DNA of 7,965 bases, taken from NCBI GenBank assembly GCA_021815065.1, contig JAKAHI010000051.1, positions 1 through 7,965 on the forward strand. Reading direction: 5' to 3'. Below, piece by piece: positions 1-5,864 of the stretch; positions within the stretch are counted from its first letter, which is position 1; each line of letters begins with the position of its first letter. The position numbers and the translations under genes are program-made. The notes below the pieces were generated by a model. That model was given only the letters and a program-made list of their open reading frames with translations. It was not told where the DNA came from and ran no database searches. Source of the stretch: a bacterium (lineage in GTDB: Bacteria > JAMCPX01).

Positions 1-2
1 AT

Positions 3-716
3 GCAGGTGGCTTCGTTGCCAGGGTGGTGCCATCAAGTAAAACAATACAGACATATTCCACCGGCATATCGCCTTATGGTATTGCAATAGATCCATCAGG
101 CAATGTATGGGTGGGGGATACCGGATCAGGTTCGAGTGCCTATAGTTCTCTTACCGAGTTTGCCGGATCATCTGTATACTCTTCTTCTTATGGAAGCCCG
201 GTGGGCTCAACCTGCGTTGAGTCCGTGGCCGTGGACGGTCTGGGATATGTATGGCTTTCCGGCTGCGGCGCTGTCTACGTAGTTAAGGCGTCTACCGGAA
301 CAGAAACAGATTTGTTCGTATTTCCTTCCGGCGGTCCCGGGAATCTTGCCATAGATCAGAACGAGAATGCATGGGTTGTCGACCTCGATAGACTGTATCT
401 GATGAGTCCGCCAAATAACCCCGCATTAATGTACTCAGCCAGCGGTGCACAATTTCAGGGCATAGCAATAGACCAGGCCGGTAATGTCTGGGTTACCGAC
501 GCTGCGAATGCAACCCTTCTTGAGTTCAACTCTTCCGGAACGTTACTTGCCACTTTTGCTGTCGGCAATAATCCCGGAGGTATTGCAATAGATGCTTATG
601 GCGATGTATGGGTGGCAAATACCAATGACAACACGGTTACCGAGTGGATGGGCATTGCAGCAGGCCCGCAGTATTTCCCGTATACAGGTCCCCAGTTTCC
701 GGGCGGCCAGCCGTAA
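3..716 (+). CDS. NHL/Vgb-type beta-propeller protein, C-terminal part (5' truncated)
   Basis: The reading frame is open from the window edge (first full codon at base 3) to TAA at 714-716, so the 237 visible residues are the C-terminal part of a longer protein. A GTG at 24 is probably internal. Five repeats follow the pattern [GSN]-[IVL]-A-[IV]-D-x(2-3)-G/E-x-[VA]-W-[VL], beginning near bases 78, 222, 342, 459 and 579, so about 39-48 residues apart. This is the spacing of NHL or virginiamycin-B-lyase-like propeller blades; GIAID and GNVWV are the clearest signatures. The tail after the last blade (TEWMGIAAGP, then a Pro/Gly-rich end) looks like a natural C-terminus of such secreted or surface propellers. 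The signal peptide would lie outside the window. Members often bind ligands or partners rather than catalyse, so no substrate is assigned. It converges on the kinase gene with only 13 bp between stops. Confidence 0.8.
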   Translation, partial: AGGFVARVVPSSKTIQTYSTGISPYGIAIDPSGNVWVGDTGSGSSAYSSLTEFAGSSVYSSSYGSPVGSTCVESVAVDGLGYVWLSGCGAVYVVKASTGTETDLFVFPSGGPGNLAIDQNENAWVVDLDRLYLMSPPNNPALMYSASGAQFQGIAIDQAGNVWVTDAANATLLEFNSSGTLLATFAVGNNPGGIAIDAYGDVWVANTNDNTVTEWMGIAAGPQYFPYTGPQFPGGQP

Positions 717-729
717 CAGGAAACGCGGT

Positions 730-2052
730 TTACTTCTTCTTCGGAATGGTAAAATGGAAGGCGCTGCCCTTGTTCAGGGTGCTTTCCACCCATATTCTTC
801 CGTTGTGGGCAAGCACGAAATGCTTTACAATGGAGAGCCCGAGTCCCGTGCCTCCGAGTGCGCGTGAACGTGCTTTGTCCACCGTATAAAACCTCTCGAA
901 GATCCGGTCAAGTTCGTTCGAGGGGATGCCGGAGCCCGTATCCCGTACGACTATTTCTATGTCCTTATCGTTTTCGTATACGGAGACACTGACCTCTCCC
1001 CTCTCATTGGTGTACTTTACGGCATTGTCGATAAGATTGAGCAGGATATGAAATAGTGCCTCCCGGTCTGCATAAACGACATCGAGTTCATCCGGTATCG
1101 TTACAACGAACCTTTCATGCTTTTTTTCGATATCGTTGTTCAGCAATGATTGAATTTCATTTATAACATCCGAGACACTGATTTCCTTGGGACTGAATTC
1201 GGATGAGCCCCGGTCCGCCTTTGAAAGCACCAGCATATCATCCACAATCCTCTGCATCCTCTTTGCATTCTTATAAACGATAGTCACAAACTCTTTATTG
1301 TAATTTTCCTGCAGTGCCTCGAGGTATCCGATGATTGATGTCAGCGGCGTCTTTAATTCATGCGATGCGTTTGTTATAAAGTCCTGCCGTATTGTCTCGA
1401 TCTGTTTCAGCCTTGTTATGTCCTTTAACGTCATGAGGTAACATTGTTCCTGGGTACAGTATTCTATATTTTTTATGCGAAGGCTGAACTTCTTTTCTTC
1501 CGGCGTAAAAAAGGAAATCTCTTTTTGATTCATCGGTGAACCCGACACGACGGCGTTGAACAGCGCTTCTGCCTCATAGCTCCTCAGGATGTCCAGAAAA
1601 TAGATACCGGTCAAATCCTTGCCGAGCGAAGCAAACCTCTCCATATAGTCATTTGCATAGACGACACTCCCGTGCCTGTTTACGACAAGGATGCCTATAT
1701 CAACGGTGTCCATGATCTTTTTTATGTCACCGATGTTCCTGTTCAACTGTCCCTCTGATTCTTTCACCTTCGTTATGAGGAGTTTTACAACGGATGCGAT
1801 GTCGTCCATACCCGGGGTCGATGAATAGGGAAGATTGTATATCTGGAGGTCGTTGCGAGCGGAGGAGACCATTTGCTTGATCAACGCCTTTACCCGCTTC
1901 GCATAAACGACAGCGGCTATAATACCGATGAACACGGAAATGAGGATTGTTATGAAGAGGGATAATTCTATGCCGGCATTTTTGACGAACAGGACAATAG
2001 CCCCTGTGAGCAGGGTGAGTACCGTAAATATGATGAATGCGGATTTATTCAT
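730..2052 (-). CDS. PhoR-type membrane sensor histidine kinase
   Basis: A 440-residue sensor kinase that should autophosphorylate and pass phosphate to the adjacent response regulator. Visible order: two membrane segments (about residues 7-23 and 31-50) joined by a loop of under ten residues; a linker; a PAS domain (about 112-215, with DIGILVVNRHGSVVYAN); HisKA with the phosphoacceptor in ASHELKTPL (H231); and an HATPase domain with N box (LLNLIDNAVKYTN, N343), G1 DTGSGIP (371-377), F box IFERFY and G2 GGTGLGLS (400-407). All catalytic motifs are intact. The layout matches PhoR-like kinases that lack a periplasmic sensor domain, so the signal is probably membrane, protein-partner or cytoplasmic (PAS). 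I chose the ATG at 2052, which overlaps the regulator stop by 8 bp. A TTG at 2070 would add six residues. Neither has a good Shine-Dalgarno site, which fits translational coupling. No pst or phoU genes are visible, so a phosphate role is unproven. Confidence 0.93.
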   Translation of the reverse strand: MNKSAFIIFTVLTLLTGAIVLFVKNAGIELSLFITILISVFIGIIAAVVYAKRVKALIKQMVSSARNDLQIYNLPYSSTPGMDDIASVVKLLITKVKESEGQLNRNIGDIKKIMDTVDIGILVVNRHGSVVYANDYMERFASLGKDLTGIYFLDILRSYEAEALFNAVVSGSPMNQKEISFFTPEEKKFSLRIKNIEYCTQEQCYLMTLKDITRLKQIETIRQDFITNASHELKTPLTSIIGYLEALQENYNKEFVTIVYKNAKRMQRIVDDMLVLSKADRGSSEFSPKEISVSDVINEIQSLLNNDIEKKHERFVVTIPDELDVVYADREALFHILLNLIDNAVKYTNERGEVSVSVYENDKDIEIVVRDTGSGIPSNELDRIFERFYTVDKARSRALGGTGLGLSIVKHFVLAHNGRIWVESTLNKGSAFHFTIPKKK

Positions 2053-2737
2053 CGTTGAATTTATAACCAATGTCCTTGATATTCTGAATATGGTCGTTCA
2101 GATTGGATAATTTCTTTTTCAGCCGTGATATATGTACATCAACGGTGCGGGTCGTACCGAAGTAATTGTACCCCCATATATCCTGCAGCAGGGTATCCCG
2201 CGATAATACGACGCCTCTGTGATCCAGGAAATATTTTAACAGCTTATACTCCTTCGATGTGAGAATTACTATCTTACCCTCGTAACGTACTTCATGTTTT
2301 ATATCATCTATTTCCAATTTATCAAAGATGATTTTTTTCGGTGCGTTTACGGCTGCTTCGTGGTCCATGCGGCGCATGACCGCTTTTATCCTGGCAATAA
2401 GTTCACGGGGGCTGAAGGGCTTGGTCATGTAATCGTCCGCTCCAAGTTCAAGACCGAGTATCTTGTCTATTTCGTCGGACTTTGCCGTAAGTATGATAAC
2501 CGGTATGGCCGCTGTTTCCCGCTGGCTCTTCAACTGCCGCATAACCTCATACCCGTCTTTGCGCGGCAGCATAAGATCGAGAATGATAAGGGCCGGCGCT
2601 TTTGTTTTTACCTGCCACAGTCCTTCTTCACCGTCTGCCGCGGTCATGGGCAGAAAGCCTTCCTGTTCCGCGTAATGGGATATGAGATTGGATATGTCTT
2701 TGTCGTCCTCTATGATGAGGATTTGTTTATTCGTCAT
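2045..2737 (-). CDS. PhoB/OmpR-family response regulator
   Basis: A 230-residue DNA-binding response regulator. The receiver domain (1-120) has the acidic pocket EDD (10-12), phosphoacceptor D54 in ILDLMLP, switch T84 and K106 in TKPF. The C-terminal winged helix (about 136-228) has the OmpR/PhoB hallmarks LTSKEYKLL, a recognition region near RTVDVHISRLKKKL, and a final wing hairpin ending DIGYKF. It should bind direct-repeat sites as a dimer after phosphorylation by the kinase encoded just downstream. The start is set by a strong ribosome site, AGGAG at 2745-2749, seven bases before the ATG at 2737. A TTG at 2758 would add seven residues but is less likely. The ATG lies inside the end of typA (11-bp overlap), and its own stop overlaps the kinase start, so all three genes appear co-translated. 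The sequence is nearest the PhoB type, but the regulon is unknown. Confidence 0.93.
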   Translation of the reverse strand: MTNKQILIIEDDKDISNLISHYAEQEGFLPMTAADGEEGLWQVKTKAPALIILDLMLPRKDGYEVMRQLKSQRETAAIPVIILTAKSDEIDKILGLELGADDYMTKPFSPRELIARIKAVMRRMDHEAAVNAPKKIIFDKLEIDDIKHEVRYEGKIVILTSKEYKLLKYFLDHRGVVLSRDTLLQDIWGYNYFGTTRTVDVHISRLKKKLSNLNDHIQNIKDIGYKFNDE

Positions 2738-4568
2738 CGTCCAGCTCCTGTTCTGCAAATCTTTCCGATCTTTTGCGCTCTATATGGTCGAGCACCTTTT
2801 TTCTCAATCGTATCGATTCAGGAGTAATTTCAAGCAATTCGTCTTCCTGTATGAATCCCAGTCCGTATTCAAGGGATAGTTTCAGAGGGGGAACGAGTTT
2901 TATTGCATCATCGGATCCCGCAGCCCGTACATTGGAAAGATGTTTTTTCTTTCCCGGGTTCACAACAAGGTCCGATTCTTTATTGTGTATGCCGAGGATC
3001 ATGCCGCCGTATACCTTATCGCCCGGTGACAGGAACAACGGGCCCCGTTCCTGGAGGAACCACAGCGCGTAAGCGACGGCGACCGTTTGTTCTTTTGCAA
3101 TCTGGACGCCTTTCTTGCGGGACGGAAGGTCTCCACGGTAATGTTCGTATCCGGTGAACTGGTGGTGCAGGACAACGTTGCCCTTTGTCTCAAGCAAAAG
3201 CTCTGACCGTAATCCTATGATGCCCCGTGAAGGAATCGAAAATATCAACCGTGTCAGGCCCGAAGGCGTTTTGTTGGAATGGAGCAGTTCGCCCCTTCTC
3301 GGACCGATCTTTTCCATGACCCTGCCGAAATACTCGTCGGTGACTTCGACGGTCAATTCCTCGATAGGTTCCATCACCTTGCCGTCGACGTTCTTCAATA
3401 TCGCCCTCGGCATACCGACCTGGAACTCGTAACCTTCCCTGCGCATGGTTTCAAACAGGATGGAAAGGTGCAGTTCTCCCCTGCCGGCAACGTCGAATAC
3501 ATCGGGACTGTTCGTCGGTGTCACCTTCAGTGAAAGGTTCGATTTGATCTCCCTTTTTAATCTTTCGGTCAGGTGCCGCGATGTAAAGAACTTACCCTCC
3601 CTGCCGGAGAACGGGCTGTTGTTCACGAGCATCTGTACGGCGATCGTGGGCTCTTCGATACTGATGCCCTCGACAAGTACGAAGTCTTCCTTCTGGGTAA
3701 CGATCGTCCCGATATCATGCGTGTCTATACCTGCAATGGCTATTATGTCGCCCGCGGTAGTCTCGTCGATCTCGATCCTCTGCAGGCCTTCAAAGGTAAA
3801 AAGTTTCAGGATCTTCTTTACCACCGCCTCCCGGCCCTTTGCATGGATATAGACGTCCTCTCCCGGGTGGAGTTTCCCGCTTTTTACCTTTCCGATGACA
3901 AGCGGTCCCATGTATTGGTCGTATGCGAGCTGGCTTATCATCATTTCAAAATCATCCCCGGTATCGACAGCAGGGGATGGTATGTTTTCGATAATTGCAT
4001 CGAACAGGGGTTTGAGGCTGCTCAGCGGCTTATTCATTGCGGTGGTTGCCGTTCCGTTGCGTGCAGACGTATAGATGACCGGGAAGTCAAGCTGGGACGG
4101 GTCGACGACAAGGTCCAGAAACAGTTCCGAAACGGCATCAAGCACCTCATCCGGGCGTGCCTCTGGCCTGTCTATCTTATTGATGACGACGATCGCCTTC
4201 AATTTATTTTCCAGCGCCTTTCTCAGCACAAATCTGGTCTGCGGCATGGGTCCGTCTATTGCATCGATGAGCAGGAGCACGCCGTCCACCATGGAGAGCG
4301 CACGCTCGACCTCACCGCTGAAGTCGGCATGTCCCGGTGTATCGACGATGTTGATCTTATAGTCGTTGTACCGGATCGATGTGTTCTTTGCGAGTATCGT
4401 GATGCCCCGCTCGCGCTCGAGCTCGAACGAGTCCATCACCCTTTCCATGACCTGCTCATTGATGCGGAAAATACCCGCCTGCTTGAGCATGGCATCTACC
4501 AGTGTCGTTTTCCCATGGTCTATATGGGCTATAATCCCGATGTTCCTTATTTTGTCTGCCGATAACAT
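2727..4568 (-). CDS. typA: Ribosome-associated translational GTPase TypA/BipA
   Basis: A 613-residue GTPase, close to the usual TypA/BipA length of about 600-615. G motifs are intact: G1 AHIDHGKT (14-21), G2 RGITI (54-58), G3 DTPGH (76-80), G4 NKID (130-133) and G5 SAR (168-170). They are followed by the EF-G-like domains II, III and V. The C-terminal BipA-specific region includes ITPESIRLRKKVLD, and the protein ends in an acidic tail. The family binds the 70S ribosome in the GTP state and is linked to 50S assembly, low temperature and stress adaptation. The ATG at 4568 sits next to the conserved KIRNIGIIAH start. The nearest Shine-Dalgarno-like GGGAG (4582-4586) is 13 bases away, which is long. 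It is the first gene of the minus-strand operon, and its last codons contain the start of the response regulator. Confidence 0.97.
   Translation of the reverse strand: MLSADKIRNIGIIAHIDHGKTTLVDAMLKQAGIFRINEQVMERVMDSFELERERGITILAKNTSIRYNDYKINIVDTPGHADFSGEVERALSMVDGVLLLIDAIDGPMPQTRFVLRKALENKLKAIVVINKIDRPEARPDEVLDAVSELFLDLVVDPSQLDFPVIYTSARNGTATTAMNKPLSSLKPLFDAIIENIPSPAVDTGDDFEMMISQLAYDQYMGPLVIGKVKSGKLHPGEDVYIHAKGREAVVKKILKLFTFEGLQRIEIDETTAGDIIAIAGIDTHDIGTIVTQKEDFVLVEGISIEEPTIAVQMLVNNSPFSGREGKFFTSRHLTERLKREIKSNLSLKVTPTNSPDVFDVAGRGELHLSILFETMRREGYEFQVGMPRAILKNVDGKVMEPIEELTVEVTDEYFGRVMEKIGPRRGELLHSNKTPSGLTRLIFSIPSRGIIGLRSELLLETKGNVVLHHQFTGYEHYRGDLPSRKKGVQIAKEQTVAVAYALWFLQERGPLFLSPGDKVYGGMILGIHNKESDLVVNPGKKKHLSNVRAAGSDDAIKLVPPLKLSLEYGLGFIQEDELLEITPESIRLRKKVLDHIERKRSERFAEQELDDDE
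2745..2749 (-). promoter_or_regulatory. Ribosome binding site of the response regulator
   Basis: AGGAG on the minus strand, seven bases before the ATG at 2737 and inside the 3' end of typA. It decides the start of the response regulator against the alternative TTG at 2758. Confidence 0.75.
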
Positions 4569-4604
4569 AAAGTGATCTTGTCTCCCTTAATTTAGTGCAT
4601 TTGT

Positions 4605-4636
4605 AAGAAAATAAAACTCCCGGTCTCAGCCGGGAG
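4605..4636 (-). terminator. Terminator-like hairpin in the typA leader
   Basis: Read on the minus strand, CTCCCGG and CCGGGAG form a perfect 7-bp stem around a 6-base loop (4617-4636), followed by TTTTATTTTCTT. This is a good Rho-independent terminator shape. It lies 36 bases or more before the typA ATG and just after a plausible promoter. It could end an incoming minus-strand transcript, act as an attenuator, or form a protective 5' stem on the typA mRNA. No convincing minus-strand gene lies immediately upstream for it to terminate. Confidence 0.6.
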
Positions 4637-4643
4637 AAACAAT

Positions 4644-4671
4644 AGTATATCCGAAGTTTATAAATATGCAA
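4644..4671 (-). promoter_or_regulatory. typA: Candidate sigma-70 promoter of the typA operon
   Basis: On the minus strand TTGCAT (4666-4671) and TATACT (4644-4649) are separated by 16 bp. The -10 matches consensus at five of six positions and the -35 at four of six. The predicted start falls near 4637, at the first bases of the hairpin. This was identified by eye only. Confidence 0.45.
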
Positions 4672-4717
4672 TGAATACCTTTACCCGATGCACGATCTTT
4701 CCGCTCCAACCTGCTCC

Positions 4718-4743
4718 GGCGGGTTCTCGTCCCGCCCTTTTTT
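4718..4743 (+). terminator. Rho-independent terminator-like hairpin (+ strand), orphan
   Basis: GGCGGG (4718-4723) and CCCGCC (4731-4736) form a 6-bp G/C stem with a 7-base loop, then one C and six T residues. The form is typical of an intrinsic terminator reading rightward. No + strand gene lies before it, since typA leaves on the minus strand from 4568. It may end a short untranslated RNA, attenuate the toxin-antitoxin cassette, or be a leftover or dispersed palindromic repeat. Confidence 0.5.
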
Positions 4744-4757
4744 CTTATAGGATATTA

Positions 4758-4788
4758 TTGAAATAACCATCGTTATTATCAACATATA
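4758..4788 (+). promoter_or_regulatory. Candidate promoter/operator of the mntA-hepT cassette
   Basis: TTGAAA (4758-4763) is a plausible -35 element; the -10 candidates near 4781-4788 are weak. Between them lies an inverted repeat, AATAAC (4762-4767), a 4-base spacer, then GTTATT (4772-4777). That is where an autoregulating toxin-antitoxin complex would bind. Position and symmetry are the only evidence. Confidence 0.3.
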
Positions 4789-4837
4789 GATATCATTTCT
4801 GCTTGCAATAACAAGGAGAAAGATATAGAATTTTTTC

Positions 4838-5227
4838 ATGAAAGACAGCAGGAAGAAAAAAATCCGTAAAATCAAGACATACCTGTTATCGTATGCACAG
4901 AATATACCTTTTGCATTCCTTTTCGGTTCATATGCGATTGGAAAGCACACCCCTCTTTCTGATATTGATATTGCACTTTATTATAAAGGACTCAGCGAAA
5001 CCATGAGGTTCAGGATCGAACACACGGTCTCGATGTTTTTCGACAAACCTGTTCATATACTTTCACTTGATGATGAAGATATATCTTCCCGTGTCAGATT
5101 AGAGGCTGTACAGGGTATACCTATTATGATCAATGACCCTGATTCCCTGAATCAATTTATTCTGAAGACGATTCACCGGGCGCAGGAAGAAAAACATGTT
5201 ATAGGGAGACTCCGGAAAACGGCATGA
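4838..5227 (+). CDS. mntA: MntA-like MNT-domain nucleotidyltransferase (type VII antitoxin)
   Basis: A 129-residue minimal nucleotidyltransferase of the DNA polymerase beta fold. The signature GSYAIG followed by SDID (G30, S31, D42, D44) is the GSx10DxD motif that binds ATP and metal. In characterised HepT-MntA systems this enzyme transfers AMP from ATP to a tyrosine beside the HEPN active site and so silences the toxin. The adjoining hepT-like gene, with ATGA overlap, supports this role. An oddity: the third carboxylate, usually in a PVDLVDL-like strand, aligns with H73 in KPVHILSL, so catalysis may be weakened or changed. The only start in frame after the stop at 4826-4828 is the ATG at 4838. 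The best Shine-Dalgarno site (AAGGAG, 4813-4818) is 19 bases upstream, which is unusually far, with a T6 run between. Codons are more A/T-rich than in the flanking genes, suggesting horizontal acquisition. Confidence 0.85.
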   Translation: MKDSRKKKIRKIKTYLLSYAQNIPFAFLFGSYAIGKHTPLSDIDIALYYKGLSETMRFRIEHTVSMFFDKPVHILSLDDEDISSRVRLEAVQGIPIMINDPDSLNQFILKTIHRAQEEKHVIGRLRKTA

Positions 5228-5634
5228 GAGAAAAACAGCTCTACGACATTGTAAGTTTTATAAAAGAAGAAACAGCATATTTTCAAAAAAAAGCCAGAGA
5301 TGTCCGCTATGATGATTTTGCATCAGACAAGGATTTAAGAAAAATATTGAATGCAACCTTAAACGAGCTTGTGCTGGCCACGGTTGACCTCGCCGGTGAA
5401 TGTTTACGCAAAGCCGGTATGAGAGTTCCCACAACGTATAAGGAGATTATTCTGTCGACAAGAGAATTGCTCGGCAGTATTGCTTTGAAAACTGCGCCGC
5501 TCGCCAAACTCAGGAATGAAACAATTCATGAATACATGAAGGTTAACTGGAAAAATGTCCAGTTTATGCGTGCATCCGGGATTGAGAATATAAACGAGTT
5601 TTTAAAGTCTGCCGAAGATTTCTTGAAAAGATAG
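5224..5634 (+). CDS. hepT: HepT-like HEPN RNase toxin (DUF86 family)
   Basis: A 136-residue, mostly helical protein of the HEPN/DUF86 family. The diagnostic RX4HXY motif is intact as RNETIHEY: R97 and H102 are the expected RNase residues and Y104 the expected AMPylation target of MntA. In known systems the protein dimerises, placing two such motifs in a cleft that cuts RNA (a tRNA target has been reported for family members), and it is kept inactive by the MNT partner. The ATG overlaps the mntA stop as ATGA, so translation is probably coupled and the antitoxin is made first. There is no strong ribosome site of its own. Length and the conserved central helix (residues 40-63) agree with the family. 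The toxin looks catalytically complete, which matters given the atypical antitoxin. RNA specificity cannot be read from sequence. Confidence 0.87.
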   Translation: MREKQLYDIVSFIKEETAYFQKKARDVRYDDFASDKDLRKILNATLNELVLATVDLAGECLRKAGMRVPTTYKEIILSTRELLGSIALKTAPLAKLRNETIHEYMKVNWKNVQFMRASGIENINEFLKSAEDFLKR

Positions 5635-5805
5635 CAAATTTTATCGGGTGCTATCCCGCAATCCCAGCTATTTTCAGACAGAGGCTGCTCTCCTTCTTAG
5701 GTGGATGCGCCTTGTGTGCATAGCCTTCTGCTTGGTAAACACAAAAAAGACAGAAGCAGATAAGTATTCAATAAATATATCTTATCAAAAATAATAAAAA
5801 AATAC
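5635..5805 (+). other. Intergenic spacer between hepT and the tetR promoter
   Basis: No gene is supported here. The first 100 bases are more G/C-rich and contain small hairpins (CGGG/CCCG near 5645-5658; ATGCGC/GTGCAT around 5705-5721, one G-T pair), none followed by a T run. TCTGCTT (5727-5733) and AAGCAGA (5754-5760) form a wider inverted repeat. From about 5761 the DNA becomes nearly pure A/T. It could hold hepT 3' structure, a repeat remnant or upstream regulator sites. Confidence 0.4.
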
Positions 5806-5832
5806 TTGACAAGATAAGATGTAACAGATAAT
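5806..5832 (+). promoter_or_regulatory. Candidate sigma-70 promoter of the tetR-activase operon
   Basis: A perfect -35 TTGACA (5806-5811) is followed after 15 bp by GATAAT (5827-5832, five of six matches). The spacer is shorter than the optimal 17 bp, but the strongly A/T-rich upstream DNA resembles an UP element. The start would fall near 5839, inside the palindromic operator, giving a leader of roughly 25 bases. Confidence 0.6.
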
Positions 5833-5854
5833 TAGACTGACATGTCAGTCTAAT
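5831..5854 (+). promoter_or_regulatory. Perfect 24-bp palindrome, probable TetR operator
   Basis: ATTAGACTGACA is followed directly by its exact reverse complement, with no mismatch in 24 bp. It overlaps the last bases of the predicted -10 element and the transcript start, directly before a TetR-family gene. Size and symmetry suit a TetR dimer or pair of dimers. Autorepression of this operon is the natural inference. Confidence 0.8.
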
Positions 5855-5855
5855 G

Positions 5856-5860
5856 GGAGG
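5856..5860 (+). promoter_or_regulatory. Ribosome binding site of the TetR-family gene
   Basis: GGAGG lies four bases before the ATG at 5865. The ATG at 5853 has no such site and sits inside the operator, so this element favours the downstream start. Confidence 0.6.
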
Positions 5861-5864
5861 GGTA

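Noticed and set aside
717..729. Shared terminator between the converging propeller and kinase genes
   Set aside because: Only 13 bp separate the stops and no convincing stem with a T run is visible there or just inside either gene.
2294..2827. 177-codon + strand frame opposite the response regulator
   Set aside because: The minus-strand regulator has every receiver and winged-helix motif; this frame is a shadow.
3573..4565. 330-codon open frame on the + strand opposite typA
   Set aside because: It is an antisense shadow of a well-recognised GTPase with all motifs in the other strand; its protein shows no family features.
4716..4737. tRNA T-arm-like stem with a 7-base loop (GCGGG, TTCTCGT, CCCGC), possible tRNA 3' fragment or attachment site
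   Set aside because: The loop lacks the conserved purine and A of a T loop, no acceptor partner or other arms are present, and the T run fits a terminator better.
4681..4950. Minus-strand frame of 89 codons (or 52 from the ATG at 4839) with a hydrophobic stretch
   Set aside because: It overlaps the mntA start, has no ribosome site, and its tail is only the complement of the G/C hairpin; the hydrophobicity reflects A/T-rich intergenic DNA.
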